64,000 nt of DNA from Pseudomonas mendocina (GCF_900636545.1 NZ_LR134290.1:3286001-3350000), one strand, 5' to 3'. Shown: positions 9,861 to 18,933, counted from the stretch's first letter. The notes: a model not told the origin generated them from the letters alone. Program-made: numbers and translations.

Positions 9861-11060
9861 ATGCAACAACTACCCGAACCCGATCTCGACTACATGCAGA
9901 AAGTGCTGCTGGAGATGCTCGCCATCCCCAGCCCTACCGGCTTCACCGACACCATCGTGCGCTATGTCGCCGAACGTCTCGAAGAGCTGGAAATCCCCTT
10001 CGAGCTGACCCGCCGCGGCACCATCCGCGCCACGCTGCGTGGGCGCCAGAGCGAATACGAGCGCTTCGATCGCGCGGTTTCCGCGCATCTCGACACCATT
10101 GGCGCCATCGTTCGCGAAATCAAGGACAACGGCCGCCTGGGTTTGGCACCGGTGGGCTGCTGGTCGAGCCGCTTCGCCGAGGGCAGTCGCGTCAGCCTGT
10201 TCACCGACAACGGCGTGATCCGTGGCAGCGTACTGCCGCTGATGGCATCCGGGCATGCCTTCAACACCGCCGTCGACACCCTGCCGATCAGTTGGGATCA
10301 CGTCGAGCTACGCCTGGATGCCTACTGCGCGACCCGTGCCGATTGCGACTCGCTGGGCATCTCGGTCGGCGACTTCGTCGCCTTCGACCCGCTGCCGGAG
10401 TTCTCCGAAAGCGGCCATATCAGTGCCCGCCATCTGGACGACAAGGCTGGCGTCGCCGCTCTACTGACCTCGCTCAAGGCGATTCGCGACCACGGCCTGC
10501 AACCGATGATCGACTGCCATCCGCTGTTCACCATCACCGAGGAAGTCGGCTCCGGTGCAGCCGCCGCCCTGCCCTGGGATGTCAGCGAGTTCGTCGGCAT
10601 CGACATCGCTCCGGTCGCCCTGGGTCAACAGTCCAGCGAACATGCGGTCAGCGTGGCCATGCAGGACTCCGGTGGCCCCTACGACTACCACCTATCACGT
10701 CAGCTGCTGCGCCTGGCTGCCGAGCAGGACGTGCCGGTGCGCCGTGATCTGTTCCGTTACTACCACAGCGATGCACAGTCGGCCGTCACCGCCGGCCATG
10801 ACATTCGCACCGCCCTGCTGGCCTTCGGCTGCGACGCCACGCATGGCTACGAGCGCACCCATATCGATAGCCTCAAGGCCCTCAGCCGCCTGCTCACCGC
10901 CTATATGATGAGCCCGCCGGTATTCGCCAGCGACGCCCAGCCGGCGCAGGGTTCGCTGGAGCGTTTCAGCCATCAGCTGGAACACGATGCGCAGATGGAA
11001 AGCGATACCCGCGTCCCGCCCGTGGACAGCCTGGTCGGGCAACACGATCGCGACGCTTGA
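9861..11060 (+). CDS. M42-family metallopeptidase of the NAGGN osmoprotectant system
   Basis: 399 residues. The ATG at 9861 follows GAGGAGCTTGC. M42 (glutamyl aminopeptidase/deblocking type) features are present: the metal His in SAHLDTIGAIV, the Asp in ARHLDDKAGVAALL, the catalytic Glu pair in FTITEEVGSGAAAAL and a late His in HGYERTHIDSL. A peptidase of this type follows asnO-ngg in other pseudomonads. It is presumed to turn over the N-acetylated dipeptide or its precursor; that role comes from context rather than sequence. A strong terminator follows. Confidence 0.85.
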   Translation: MQQLPEPDLDYMQKVLLEMLAIPSPTGFTDTIVRYVAERLEELEIPFELTRRGTIRATLRGRQSEYERFDRAVSAHLDTIGAIVREIKDNGRLGLAPVGCWSSRFAEGSRVSLFTDNGVIRGSVLPLMASGHAFNTAVDTLPISWDHVELRLDAYCATRADCDSLGISVGDFVAFDPLPEFSESGHISARHLDDKAGVAALLTSLKAIRDHGLQPMIDCHPLFTITEEVGSGAAAALPWDVSEFVGIDIAPVALGQQSSEHAVSVAMQDSGGPYDYHLSRQLLRLAAEQDVPVRRDLFRYYHSDAQSAVTAGHDIRTALLAFGCDATHGYERTHIDSLKALSRLLTAYMMSPPVFASDAQPAQGSLERFSHQLEHDAQMESDTRVPPVDSLVGQHDRDA

Positions 11061-11100
11061 AGGCGCCGACACATAAAGGCAAAGTGACATGAAGGACGAC

Positions 11101-11125
11101 AGGGGAGCATCAGCTCCCCTTTTTA
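11101..11125 (+). terminator. Intrinsic terminator of the NAGGN operon
   Basis: Stem AGGGGAGC/GCTCCCCT with loop ATCA, then TTTTTAT, 41 bp after the peptidase stop codon. Confidence 0.88.
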
Positions 11126-11263
11126 TGGCCAGCGCTCCGGTCGGCTACCCTTAGGGACGTCGCCGCGTGACGTTAAAAGAATGACTTCCGGCCATGCTGC
11201 ATGGCCCATTGAGAAGGCGCCTGGCAAACAGCGCGGTTTGCAGACATCTTCTGAGGTTCACGG

Positions 11264-14014
11264 ATGCCTCGCCTTTACCTGGCCTTGTTGCTGTTGTGGC
11301 TTGCCTGCCCAGCGTGGGCACTCACGCCTGCGCCGCTGGACAGCGACGACCTGCGCCTGTCTCTGGGCCCTTACACCAGTTATTACGAAGATGCCGATGG
11401 CACCCTTGGCGTAGCGCAGGTGCTGGCACTGGATGACGACGCCTTCCACGAAGTCGGTGGCGACCATATCAACCTGGGCAAGAACGCCTCGGTCTGGTGG
11501 TTCAAGATTCGCCTGGTCAATGCCCTGAAGCAGGAGCTGGGCGGCTACCTCGAAATCAACTATCCGCTGCTCGACCACCTGCAGGTTCACCTGTTCACCC
11601 CGGACGGCAAACATCTACAACAGGAAAGCGGCGATAGCTTCGCCTTCTCCCAGCGGCCGGTGCAGGTCCGTAATTTCTGGTTCCCCATGCAGCTCGAACC
11701 TGGCGTCAGCACACTGCTGGTTCGCGTGGAAACCACCAGCACGGTATTCGTGCCGCTGTTCTTCGCCACCTACGGTGCCAGCGCAGCAGCACAGGAAAAT
11801 CTGATGGGCTTCAACGGCGCGTTCTACGGCGTGCTGTTCGCCATGTTCTGCTACAACCTGTTCCTCTATATTTCACTGCGCGAATCGGCCTATCTCTGGT
11901 ACCTGGCCTACAACCTCAACGTTGGTCTGCTCGCTGCCTGCTTCGACGGCATGCTGTTCAAGTTGCTGCCCGAGCACGTGGCACTGCAGTCGGTCAGCAT
12001 CTATATCCTGATGTACGTGCACTGCCTCACGGCCATCCAGTTCAGCCGCCACTTCCTTCACGCCCCGCAGTACTTCCCGCGCCTGGATACCTACCTGCGC
12101 CTCATGATGCTGATCTGCGTCGGCTGCCTGCTGTCGGTGCCGCTGATCGGCTTCGCAGCCTGGAACATCCTCGCCAGCGTGACGGTTTCCCTGGTCTCGC
12201 TGATCCTTCTGCTGACCGGCATCTACGTCTGGCGTCGCGGCGTGCGCTACGGCTCCTATTACACCCTGGCCTGGGCCATTCTGCTGTTCGCCTTCATCCA
12301 GGCCACCACCGGTTCGCTGGGGTTGGAAGTGCTCGGCGTGTTCGGCGCAACGGTGGTGAAGATCGGCGTGACCATCGAGCTGATCACCTTGTCCATCGGC
12401 CTGGCCGACCGCATCAACCTGCTCAAGGAGGAAGGCTTCCAGTCACGCCGCGCAGCCGAGCAGGCAGCCTTCGAGAGCCAGGCCAAGAGCCGCTTCCTGG
12501 CCAAGATGAGTCACGAGATCCGCACCCCGCTCAACGGAGTGCTGGGCATGCTGCAGCTGTTGCGCGAAACACCGATGGACCGCAGCCAGCGCTTTTATGT
12601 CGACACCATTTCCAGCTCTGGCAGCTCGTTGATGGCGGTGATCAACGACATTCTCGATTACGCCCGCATCGAGTCAGGCAAGCTCAGCCTGGAACAGATT
12701 GAGTTCGACCTGGAAGACATGATTTCCGAGACGCTCAGCCTGTTCACCGGCCAGGCGCTGGACAAGCGTCTGCGCCTCTACGTCAGCCTGGAAAATGGCG
12801 TACCTCGGCGCATTCAGGGTGACCCGACGCGACTCAAACAAGTCCTGATGAACCTGCTCAGCAACGCCCTGAAGTTCACCGCGGAAGGCCATGTCGCCGT
12901 CAGCGTCAGTCGCCGCAGCGACAGCCATGGCAAACCACACCTGGTATTTGCCGTCAGCGACAGTGGCATCGGCATCAGCGAGCAGGCGCTGGCGCAGCTG
13001 TTCGAATCCTTCGCCCAGGGCGACTCCAGCACCACGCGCCGCTATGGCGGCAGCGGGCTCGGGCTGGCTATCAGCAAGGAACTGGTGGAGATGATGGGCG
13101 GCCGAATCGAGGTGCAGAGCACGCTTGGCCAGGGCACTCGCTTCGCCTTCGACATCCCCTTGCTGAACGAGCAGGACGCGCCTGACGAGCTAAACCGCCT
13201 GCTGGCGGGCCGCACCGCCCTGCTCGCCTCGCTCGATGGCCTGGGCCTGGACGCCATGAGCCGCCTGCTCGGCCGCTGGGGCATGCGCACCGAGCGCTGC
13301 CAGACACCGGAACGGCTGCAGGACTACCTGGAGGATTTCACCGCGCCGCCGCTACTGGTGCTGATGGCGCCCTGGCCGGGTGGCGTCAACCACTGGCTCG
13401 ACTCGATCAGGCCAAAACTGCAGGCGCAGCAACGCATAATGCTGATCTGCCCACCCGAGGCCTGTCCGCAGTTACCGGCAAGCCAGGGCCTGCGTCTGCA
13501 GCACCTGGCCCAACCGGTGGCAATCAATGCGCTGCGCCAGGCACTCACCGGGCTGTATGAAGAACCCAGAGCACAGGTACATCAGTTGGTCAGAGACATA
13601 CGTAGCGACAACAGTAACGCCCCCTGCATCCTGGTGGCGGAGGACAACCCGGTAAACCAGCTGGTGGTTCAAGGCTTCCTGAAGAAACGCGGCTACAGCG
13701 TGCGCCTGGTCACCAACGGTCAGGCCGCAGTCGATGAGTACGGCCGTGACCCGGCTGCCGTGCACTTGATCCTGATGGACTGCGAGATGCCGGTCATGGA
13801 TGGCTTCGAAGCCACCCGCCAGATACGGCGCCTGGAGCGCAGCCGGCAGGTCGCTGCAGTACCGATCATCGCCCTGACTGCACACATCCTCGAAGAGCAC
13901 CGCCAGCACGGGCTGGATGCCGGCATGGACGATTTCCTCGGTAAGCCGCTGGATAGCGGGCTGCTCTACAGCACGCTGGAGCGATTTCTGAAACGCCCCG
14001 GCAATCGCGCCTGA
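11264..14014 (+). CDS. 7TMR-DISM hybrid sensor histidine kinase/response regulator
   Basis: 916 residues. A signal peptide (MPRLYLALLLLWLACPAWA) leads into a periplasmic 7TMR-DISMED2-type domain (to about residue 170). Seven membrane segments follow (about 180-380; NGAFYGVLFAMFCYNLFLY onward). HisKA has the H-box His417 in FLAKMSHEIRTPLNGVLG. The HATPase_c has NLLSNALKFT, SDSGIGISE and GGSGLGLAI. After a degenerate spacer, a receiver domain carries Asp839 (LILMDCEMPVMDGFE) and a conserved Lys (FLGKPL). The start has GAGG upstream. It resembles the PA3462-type orphan hybrid kinase. The ligand is unknown, and no dedicated response-regulator gene is adjacent. Confidence 0.9.
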   Translation: MPRLYLALLLLWLACPAWALTPAPLDSDDLRLSLGPYTSYYEDADGTLGVAQVLALDDDAFHEVGGDHINLGKNASVWWFKIRLVNALKQELGGYLEINYPLLDHLQVHLFTPDGKHLQQESGDSFAFSQRPVQVRNFWFPMQLEPGVSTLLVRVETTSTVFVPLFFATYGASAAAQENLMGFNGAFYGVLFAMFCYNLFLYISLRESAYLWYLAYNLNVGLLAACFDGMLFKLLPEHVALQSVSIYILMYVHCLTAIQFSRHFLHAPQYFPRLDTYLRLMMLICVGCLLSVPLIGFAAWNILASVTVSLVSLILLLTGIYVWRRGVRYGSYYTLAWAILLFAFIQATTGSLGLEVLGVFGATVVKIGVTIELITLSIGLADRINLLKEEGFQSRRAAEQAAFESQAKSRFLAKMSHEIRTPLNGVLGMLQLLRETPMDRSQRFYVDTISSSGSSLMAVINDILDYARIESGKLSLEQIEFDLEDMISETLSLFTGQALDKRLRLYVSLENGVPRRIQGDPTRLKQVLMNLLSNALKFTAEGHVAVSVSRRSDSHGKPHLVFAVSDSGIGISEQALAQLFESFAQGDSSTTRRYGGSGLGLAISKELVEMMGGRIEVQSTLGQGTRFAFDIPLLNEQDAPDELNRLLAGRTALLASLDGLGLDAMSRLLGRWGMRTERCQTPERLQDYLEDFTAPPLLVLMAPWPGGVNHWLDSIRPKLQAQQRIMLICPPEACPQLPASQGLRLQHLAQPVAINALRQALTGLYEEPRAQVHQLVRDIRSDNSNAPCILVAEDNPVNQLVVQGFLKKRGYSVRLVTNGQAAVDEYGRDPAAVHLILMDCEMPVMDGFEATRQIRRLERSRQVAAVPIIALTAHILEEHRQHGLDAGMDDFLGKPLDSGLLYSTLERFLKRPGNRA

Positions 14015-14078
14015 ACGCACTCGCAGCTGAGCGCCCTCTGGCTCTATCATGGCTGCCAACAACTGGAGTCGATTCGCT

Positions 14079-14330
14079 GTGCTGATCCCCGCTCACCTGC
14101 TGCAAGCCGATACCCTCACCGCCCTGATCGAAGATTTCGTCACCCGCGACGGCACCGATAACGGTGACGAAACACCGCTGGAAACCCGCGTACAACGAGT
14201 ACGGCGAGCCCTGGACAAAGGCGATGCAGTGATCGTGTTCGACCCTGACAGCCAGCAGTGCCAGCTGGCGATGAAGCGTGACGTACCCAGAGAATGGCTG
14301 GATGCGTTGAACGATGCCCTCAATGATTGA
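14079..14330 (+). CDS. yheU: YheU family protein (UPF0270)
   Basis: 83 residues from a GTG at 14079, reading VLIPAHLLQADTLTALIEDF; GGAG lies ten bases upstream. Family members begin MLIP, so this start fits better than the ATG at 14049. The conserved block EDFVTRDGTDNGDE-x-L-x-x-R-V-x-x-VRRALDKGDAVIVFDP is present. The biochemical role of the family is not established. The 3' end overlaps the opposite-strand glycosylase gene by 11 bp. Confidence 0.82.
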   Translation: MLIPAHLLQADTLTALIEDFVTRDGTDNGDETPLETRVQRVRRALDKGDAVIVFDPDSQQCQLAMKRDVPREWLDALNDALND

Positions 14331-14991
14331 CCGTGTGCGCCAGCATCACCGATAGCTGGCACAATGGCCGGCCGCTTTCGGCGCGCCACTGGTTGAAGGC
14401 AGCCTGTACCGCAGCCAGATCCTTCTGGCTGGTCGGCGCCTTGTCGATCACCCCCTGAGCCTTCAACGCAGCGACCATGTCATCGGTGGGAATGAAGGTG
14501 TCCTTGCCCACCATGCGCAGGAAACGCGGCGCCGACAGGCCACCGAGCTGATTGCCGTGCTTAGCCAGGTACTTCCACAGCCCGACGATATCGCTCACCG
14601 GCCAGTCGGCGATCAGGGCACCGAAGCTACCCTTCTCGCGGCGCACGTCGAGGATGAACTGGGCGTTGCGCGGCACACTCTTGAGCTTGCCCAGGTGACG
14701 GATCAGCCGCGTGTCCTGCATCAGGTTCTCCAGACGCTCGGCGCCCATCAGCACCACCTTTTCCGGGTCGAAACCGAAGAACACTTCCTCGAACGCCGGC
14801 CACTTGGCATCCACCAGGCTGTGCTTGAGCCCCGCGCGAAAAATGCGCAGGCTGATCAGCGACAGGTAGCGGTCATCGCTCAGCGCCCGCAGCTCGGCAT
14901 CGCTGCGCGGCTGCGGCAGCCTAGCCTCCAGCGCCTTCGCCGAGCCGAAACGGTTGAGGCAGAACTCGTGCAACCACTTGTAATCACGCAT
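14320..14991 (-). CDS. DNA-3-methyladenine glycosylase I family protein
   Basis: 223 residues starting MRDYKWLHEFCLNRFG. It has the helical character of an HhH-GPD-type base-excision glycosylase and resembles pseudomonad proteins annotated as 3-methyladenine glycosylase I: DDRYLSLISLRIFRAGLKHSLVDAKWPAFEEVFFGFDP, then LIRHLGKLKSVPRNAQFI. The N-terminal zinc-binding Cys of classical Tag (MxRCxW) is absent, so it is a divergent branch. It is convergent with yheU. Confidence 0.65.
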   Translation of the reverse strand: MRDYKWLHEFCLNRFGSAKALEARLPQPRSDAELRALSDDRYLSLISLRIFRAGLKHSLVDAKWPAFEEVFFGFDPEKVVLMGAERLENLMQDTRLIRHLGKLKSVPRNAQFILDVRREKGSFGALIADWPVSDIVGLWKYLAKHGNQLGGLSAPRFLRMVGKDTFIPTDDMVAALKAQGVIDKAPTSQKDLAAVQAAFNQWRAESGRPLCQLSVMLAHTVNH

Positions 14992-15054
14992 GAATCGAAT
15001 CCTTCATGAAACGGATGACGAAGCCTGCACGCAGAGTCCCCCCTCTCGCAAGAC

Positions 15055-16113
15055 TCAACCGCGCAAACGCTCGGCAGCCCGGCGCAAAGCAGCCTCGGTG
15101 CCGCTCCAGCCCAGGCAGCCATCGGTGATCGACACACCGTAGCGCAGCTCGCCGGACAGCGCCTGGCAGCCATCGAACAGATGGCTCTCCAGCATGACTC
15201 CACGCAGACTGGCGTCGCCCGCCAGACGCTGCTCGATCACGCTGTCCAGTACCGCCGGCTGGCGCAGCGGATCCTTGCCACTGTTGGCGTGGCTGCAATC
15301 GACCATGATGCGCGGCGCGATACACTGGCGCTGCAACGCCTCGCGCGCGGCGGCGACGCTAACAGCATCATGGTTCGGCGCGCCGTGGCCCCCACGCAAC
15401 ACCAGATGAGTGTCCGGATTGCCGGCGGTGTGCAGCAGGGCCGGATGGCCGAGATCGTCGATGCCGAAGTGCTGGTGCGGATGCGACGCCGAGCGCATGG
15501 CGTCGCAGGCGATGCCGACGCTGCCATCGGTGCCGTTCTTGAAGCCCACCGGCAGATCCAGGCCGCTGACCATCTCACGGTGCACCTGCGACTCACTGGT
15601 GCGCGCACCGATGGCCGCCCAGCCGAGCAGATCGTCGAAGTAGCCAGCCGCCATAGGTTGCAGCAGCTCGGTGGCCAGCGGCAGGCCGCGCTCGAGGATA
15701 TCCAGCATCAACTGCCGCGATTGGCGCAGGCCCTCGGCCATGTCACCGCTGCCATCCAGGTGCGGGTCGTACAGCAGCCCTTTCCAACCCACGGTGGTGC
15801 GCGGCTTTTCCACGTAGGCGCGCATCACCAGCAGCAGTTGGTCATCCACCTGCGACGCCAGCTCGGCCAGGCGCTCGGCATATTCGAGGGCGCTGCTGCG
15901 GTCATGCAGGGAACAGGGGCCGACCACCACCAGCAGGCGTGAGTCGCGGCCATCGAGCACGGCGCGGATGGCGTCGCGGTCAGCGGCGATACGTTCGGCA
16001 AGGGCGGCGGATAGCGGCAGGCGCTGGCGCAAGACGGCGGGACTGGGCAGCGGCTGGGCGCTGCGGCGGGCGATGGTGGTGACGGTCGAGACGAGTTGAG
16101 CGGAGCTGTTCAT
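15055..16113 (-). CDS. 3-deoxy-7-phosphoheptulonate (DAHP) synthase, class I
   Basis: 352 residues. It catalyses the first step of the shikimate pathway (phosphoenolpyruvate + erythrose 4-phosphate), feeding Phe, Tyr and Trp synthesis. Class I (AroG/F/H) motifs are present: VVVGPCSLHD with the metal Cys, RAYVEKPRTTVGWKGLLYDP, GARTSESQVHREMVSGL, GFKNGTDG, RGG and VDCSHANSGKDP. The start has AAGGAA upstream. The feedback specificity of the isozyme cannot be read from this alone. The gene is preceded by an aromatic-rich leader ORF, a strong terminator and a second Tyr-rich ORF, which indicates transcription attenuation by aromatic amino acids. Confidence 0.93.
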   Translation of the reverse strand: MNSSAQLVSTVTTIARRSAQPLPSPAVLRQRLPLSAALAERIAADRDAIRAVLDGRDSRLLVVVGPCSLHDRSSALEYAERLAELASQVDDQLLLVMRAYVEKPRTTVGWKGLLYDPHLDGSGDMAEGLRQSRQLMLDILERGLPLATELLQPMAAGYFDDLLGWAAIGARTSESQVHREMVSGLDLPVGFKNGTDGSVGIACDAMRSASHPHQHFGIDDLGHPALLHTAGNPDTHLVLRGGHGAPNHDAVSVAAAREALQRQCIAPRIMVDCSHANSGKDPLRQPAVLDSVIEQRLAGDASLRGVMLESHLFDGCQALSGELRYGVSITDGCLGWSGTEAALRRAAERLRG

Positions 16114-16157
16114 GATCTGGCGGTTCCTTGGCCGGCGCGGTCGATGCCGCGGCGGCG

Positions 16158-16247
16158 CTAACTGAGTGTTCGTGGCAAAGGTGTCAGGGCAGTGGTGACG
16201 CTGCTAAATCGCCAGTCGTAGCGGTAGTTGCGGTAATAACGGTTCAT
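16158..16247 (-). CDS. Second small leader ORF, Tyr/Arg-rich, upstream of DAHP synthase
   Basis: 29 residues beginning MNRYYRNYRYDWRF and ending PLPRTLS. Four Tyr, one Trp and one Phe fall in the first 14 codons. GAGGA lies about nine bases upstream. It lies between the attenuator terminator and the DAHP synthase gene, ending 44 bp before that gene's start. It could be a second regulatory leader peptide or a translational coupler; both are inference. Confidence 0.5.
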   Translation of the reverse strand: MNRYYRNYRYDWRFSSVTTALTPLPRTLS

Positions 16248-16280
16248 CTGTGAGTCCTCGATCTGTGGCCATTTTCGGCC

Positions 16281-16322
16281 GAAAAAACAAAACCCCCGGT
16301 CGGGTTGCCGACCGGGGGTTTT
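16281..16322 (-). terminator. Attenuator-type intrinsic terminator
   Basis: A perfect 15-bp stem: AAAACCCCCGGTCGG (16289-16303) pairs with CCGACCGGGGGTTTT (16308-16322) around a 4-base loop. On the minus strand it is followed by TTTTGTTTTTTC. It begins 52 bp after the stop of the YYFFGYWF leader ORF and lies upstream of the DAHP synthase gene, the classic position of an attenuator. Confidence 0.85.
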
Positions 16323-16374
16323 CTGGAAAACGTCTCTGGTGGCGACCCTGGTTTCTCAGGCCGCCTGTGGGGTA

Positions 16375-16506
16375 TCAGGCGCGCCTATGGCTAAACCAAT
16401 ACCCAAAGAAGTAATACGCCGCAGCCGCAACCGACTGCGCACGCGCCAACGCGGCGCGCGAGGCACCGGCTTGCAGCATGGACAGGAGGTTGAGGCTGGC
16501 GGACAT
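16375..16506 (-). CDS. Aromatic amino-acid leader peptide (attenuator) of the DAHP synthase gene
   Basis: 43 residues. The start at 16506 follows GGAGAATTCC. Residues 31-38 are YYFFGYWF, so seven of eight codons specify Tyr, Phe or Trp. The peptide ends SHRRA and TGA. The codon run GGGTAT can pair with ATACCC just past the stop codon, and GGCGGCC with GGTCGCC further on, giving alternative hairpins ahead of the terminator. This is the architecture of phe/trp-type attenuation: scarcity of charged aromatic tRNAs would stall the ribosome and let transcription reach the DAHP synthase gene. Confidence 0.75.
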   Translation of the reverse strand: MSASLNLLSMLQAGASRAALARAQSVAAAAYYFFGYWFSHRRA

Positions 16507-16563
16507 GGAATTCTCCAAAGCGATGGCCGAAACATACTCCAGGCGTTTGCGGCCTGGCAAGCG

Positions 16564-16622
16564 TCGCGGCTAAAACCCCTCCCACAGATTCGAGTCACTT
16601 GTGGGAGCGGCTTCAGCCGCGA
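16564..16622. repeat. Inverted pair of REP-type elements
   Basis: TCGCGGCTAAAACCCCTCCC at the left end is answered by an inverted copy containing GTGGGAGCGGCTTCAGCCGC at the right end. This is the arrangement of pseudomonad REP doublets (REPIN/BIME). It lies directly 3' of ttcA. Confidence 0.75.
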
Positions 16623-16626
16623 TGGC

Positions 16627-17451
16627 TTACAGGCTCATCACATCGAGAAAGCGCGGCGTGGCGCTGTCGTCGATCTTCAGGCTCTTGAAGTCGAACAGGT
16701 TGCGATCCGCCAACTGCGAGGGGTGCACGTTCTGCAGGGCACGGAACATGATCTCGACGCGGCCCGGGCTCTTGCGCTCCCACTCCTGCAGCATCTCCTT
16801 GACCACCTGGCGCTGCAGGTTCTCCTGCGAGCCACAGAGGTTGCACGGGATGATGGGGAATTCCTTGAGCTGGCTGTAGGCCTCAATATCGGCCTCGGCG
16901 CAGTAGGCCAGCGGACGGATCACCACGTTGCGGCCGTCGTCGGAGAGCAGCTTGGGCGGCATGGCCTTGAGCGTGCCGCCGTAGAACATGTTGAGGAAGA
17001 AGGTTTCCAGGATGTCGTCGCGGTGGTGCCCCAGCGCCATCTTGGTCGCGCCGATCTCGTCGGCGTAGGTGTACAGCGTGCCACGACGCAGGCGCGAGCA
17101 CAGCGAGCAGGTGGTCTTGCCCTCGGGGATCTTCTCCTTGACCACCGAGTAGGTGTCCTTCTCGATGATGTGGTACGCCACGCCGATGGATTCGAGGTAG
17201 GCCGGCAGCACGTGCTCGGGGAAGCCCGGCTGCTTCTGATCCATGTTCACCGCGACGATCTCGAACTTGATCGGCGCCACCTTCTGCAGGTACAGCAGCA
17301 CGTCGAGCATGGTGTAGCTGTCCTTGCCGCCGGACAGGCAGACCATCACCTTGTCGCCATCCTCGATCATATTGAAGTCGGTGATGGCTTCGCCGGCCAG
17401 GCGGCGAATGCGCTTCTGCAGTTTGTTCTGGTTGACCGAGAGGGTGCCCAT
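16627..17451 (-). CDS. ttcA: tRNA 2-thiocytidine(32) synthetase
   Basis: 274 residues. TtcA thiolates cytidine 32 of certain tRNAs, using ATP and a 4Fe-4S cluster. The PP-loop motif [13 protein letters not shown] and the two CxxC pairs that hold the cluster (CSLC and CNLC) are all present, with [19 protein letters not shown] between them. Length matches the family. It is divergent from the DnaJ-related gene. The attenuated DAHP synthase unit lies downstream, separated by REP elements. Confidence 0.95.
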   Translation of the reverse strand: MGTLSVNQNKLQKRIRRLAGEAITDFNMIEDGDKVMVCLSGGKDSYTMLDVLLYLQKVAPIKFEIVAVNMDQKQPGFPEHVLPAYLESIGVAYHIIEKDTYSVVKEKIPEGKTTCSLCSRLRRGTLYTYADEIGATKMALGHHRDDILETFFLNMFYGGTLKAMPPKLLSDDGRNVVIRPLAYCAEADIEAYSQLKEFPIIPCNLCGSQENLQRQVVKEMLQEWERKSPGRVEIMFRALQNVHPSQLADRNLFDFKSLKIDDSATPRFLDVMSL

Positions 17452-17551
17452 GGTGCGTCGAAATCCGAGGGGTGGGAACGAAAGCGCGACATTTTACGCA
17501 CAAAGGCGCCGCGCCCCTACCCCGTCGACGGTTAAATGCTAGGCTCGGCCG

Positions 17552-18145
17552 ATGAACGACGACCTCGACCCCAGCCAGGATCTCGCCGACCAGGTGCTGC
17601 AACTGCTGCAGGCAGCCCCCGAGGGCCTGGCCGAATACGCCCTGATCCAGCAACTCAAGGCCCACCATAGCGGCCACCTGCCGAACCTGCCGCTGACCGA
17701 CAAGCTGGTGCTGTTTCGCACCCATTTTCTGCTGTTCAACGCACTCTACCGCCTGCGTGATCGGCTCTGGCAGTCGCAGACGCACCTGCTCGAAATCAGC
17801 CCGCTGTGCATCCGCCTGCTGCCCTATCAGCCAGGCAGTGCAGCGCTGAGCGAACGCGACGAGTTGCGCGATTACTACCTGGACATGAGTCAACTACGCG
17901 ACACCGATGAGTGCGATGTCGAGCGCCTGCTGACCAGTTTCTGGACGCGCATGCACGGCGGCGACGAGAAACAGGCAGCACTGGAGTTGTTCGAGCTCAG
18001 CAACGAACGCACGCTCGATTTGCCACGAATCAAGCAGCGCTACCGACAAATGGTCAGCGTGCACCATCCGGACCGAGGTGGCAGCACAGAGCGGTTACAG
18101 TCGATCAACCTGGCAATGGAAATACTTGAGCGCTATTACCACTGA
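17552..18145 (+). CDS. DnaJ-related (DNAJ_related/J-domain) protein
   Basis: 197 residues. The N-terminal two thirds match the DNAJ_related domain (LLQAAPEGLAEYALIQQLK ... LVLFRTHFLLFNALYRLRDRLW). The last 60 residues form a shortened J-domain with the diagnostic HPD in RYRQMVSVHHPDRGG. It is presumably a co-chaperone stimulating a DnaK ATPase; the partner is unknown. It is divergent from ttcA. Confidence 0.8.
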   Translation: MNDDLDPSQDLADQVLQLLQAAPEGLAEYALIQQLKAHHSGHLPNLPLTDKLVLFRTHFLLFNALYRLRDRLWQSQTHLLEISPLCIRLLPYQPGSAALSERDELRDYYLDMSQLRDTDECDVERLLTSFWTRMHGGDEKQAALELFELSNERTLDLPRIKQRYRQMVSVHHPDRGGSTERLQSINLAMEILERYYH

Positions 18146-18312
18146 ACGCTAGAGAGCAATTTGCTCTAAAGCCAGGCACCACGCCGACTCCAAGCCCTGC
18201 CTATACTGCGACATAAGGTCGCATAGATTTCGGCCTGACACCCGGTGGCGCTGTACACGCGTCCCGGGCGTTCGCTGGGGGGCGACCGTCATAAGAAAAG
18301 GAGGTGTCTGAC

Positions 18313-18912
18313 ATGATCCACCACGTTTGGGGGCTCTTCACCCATCCCGACCAAGAATGGCAAGAAATCCGTGGCGAGGAAGAATCCATCAGCCACATGT
18401 ACCTGACCCACGTTCTGATTCTCGCGGCGATTCCCGCAATCTCAGCCTATATCGGCACCACCCAGGTCGGCTGGGCAATCGGCGACCGAGCACCCGTAAT
18501 GCTTACCGAAGGCAGTGCGATGGTGATGACCATCATGTCCTACCTGGCGATGCTTGCAGGCGTGGCCGTGATGGGGGCGTTCATCCACTGGATGGCGCGC
18601 ACCTACGATGCCAACCCGAGTCTGACCCAATGCGTGGTCTTCGCTGCCTACACCGCAACTCCGCTGTTCATCGGAGGTCTTGCAGCGCTTTACCCGCATC
18701 TGTGGCTGGGCATGGTCGTAGGCACGGTTGCAATCTGCTACACCGTCTACCTGCTCTATGTGGGTATACCGACCTTCATGAACATCCCTGACGACGAAGG
18801 CTTCATGTTCTCCAGCTCGGTGTTGGCCGTTGGCCTGGTCGTGCTGGTAGCGATGATCGCCAGCTCGGTAATTCTCTGGGGCATGGGCGTCGGCCCGATC
18901 TACACCAGTTGA
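18313..18912 (+). CDS. Yip1-family inner-membrane protein (copy 1)
   Basis: 199 residues. The ATG at 18313 is preceded by GGAGG eight bases upstream. It starts MIHHVWGLFTHPDQEWQEIR, the soluble lead-in typical of bacterial Yip1-domain proteins. About five hydrophobic segments follow: LILAAIPAISAYIG, VMTIMSYLAMLAGVAVMGAF, TPLFIGGLAALYP, a segment around VGTVAICYTVYLLYVG, and VLAVGLVVLVAMIASSVILWG. The role is unknown. A paralogue follows at 19047, and the two are separated by a terminator. Confidence 0.8.
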   Translation: MIHHVWGLFTHPDQEWQEIRGEEESISHMYLTHVLILAAIPAISAYIGTTQVGWAIGDRAPVMLTEGSAMVMTIMSYLAMLAGVAVMGAFIHWMARTYDANPSLTQCVVFAAYTATPLFIGGLAALYPHLWLGMVVGTVAICYTVYLLYVGIPTFMNIPDDEGFMFSSSVLAVGLVVLVAMIASSVILWGMGVGPIYTS

Positions 18913-18933
18913 TCGCATCAGCAGCACATCATC

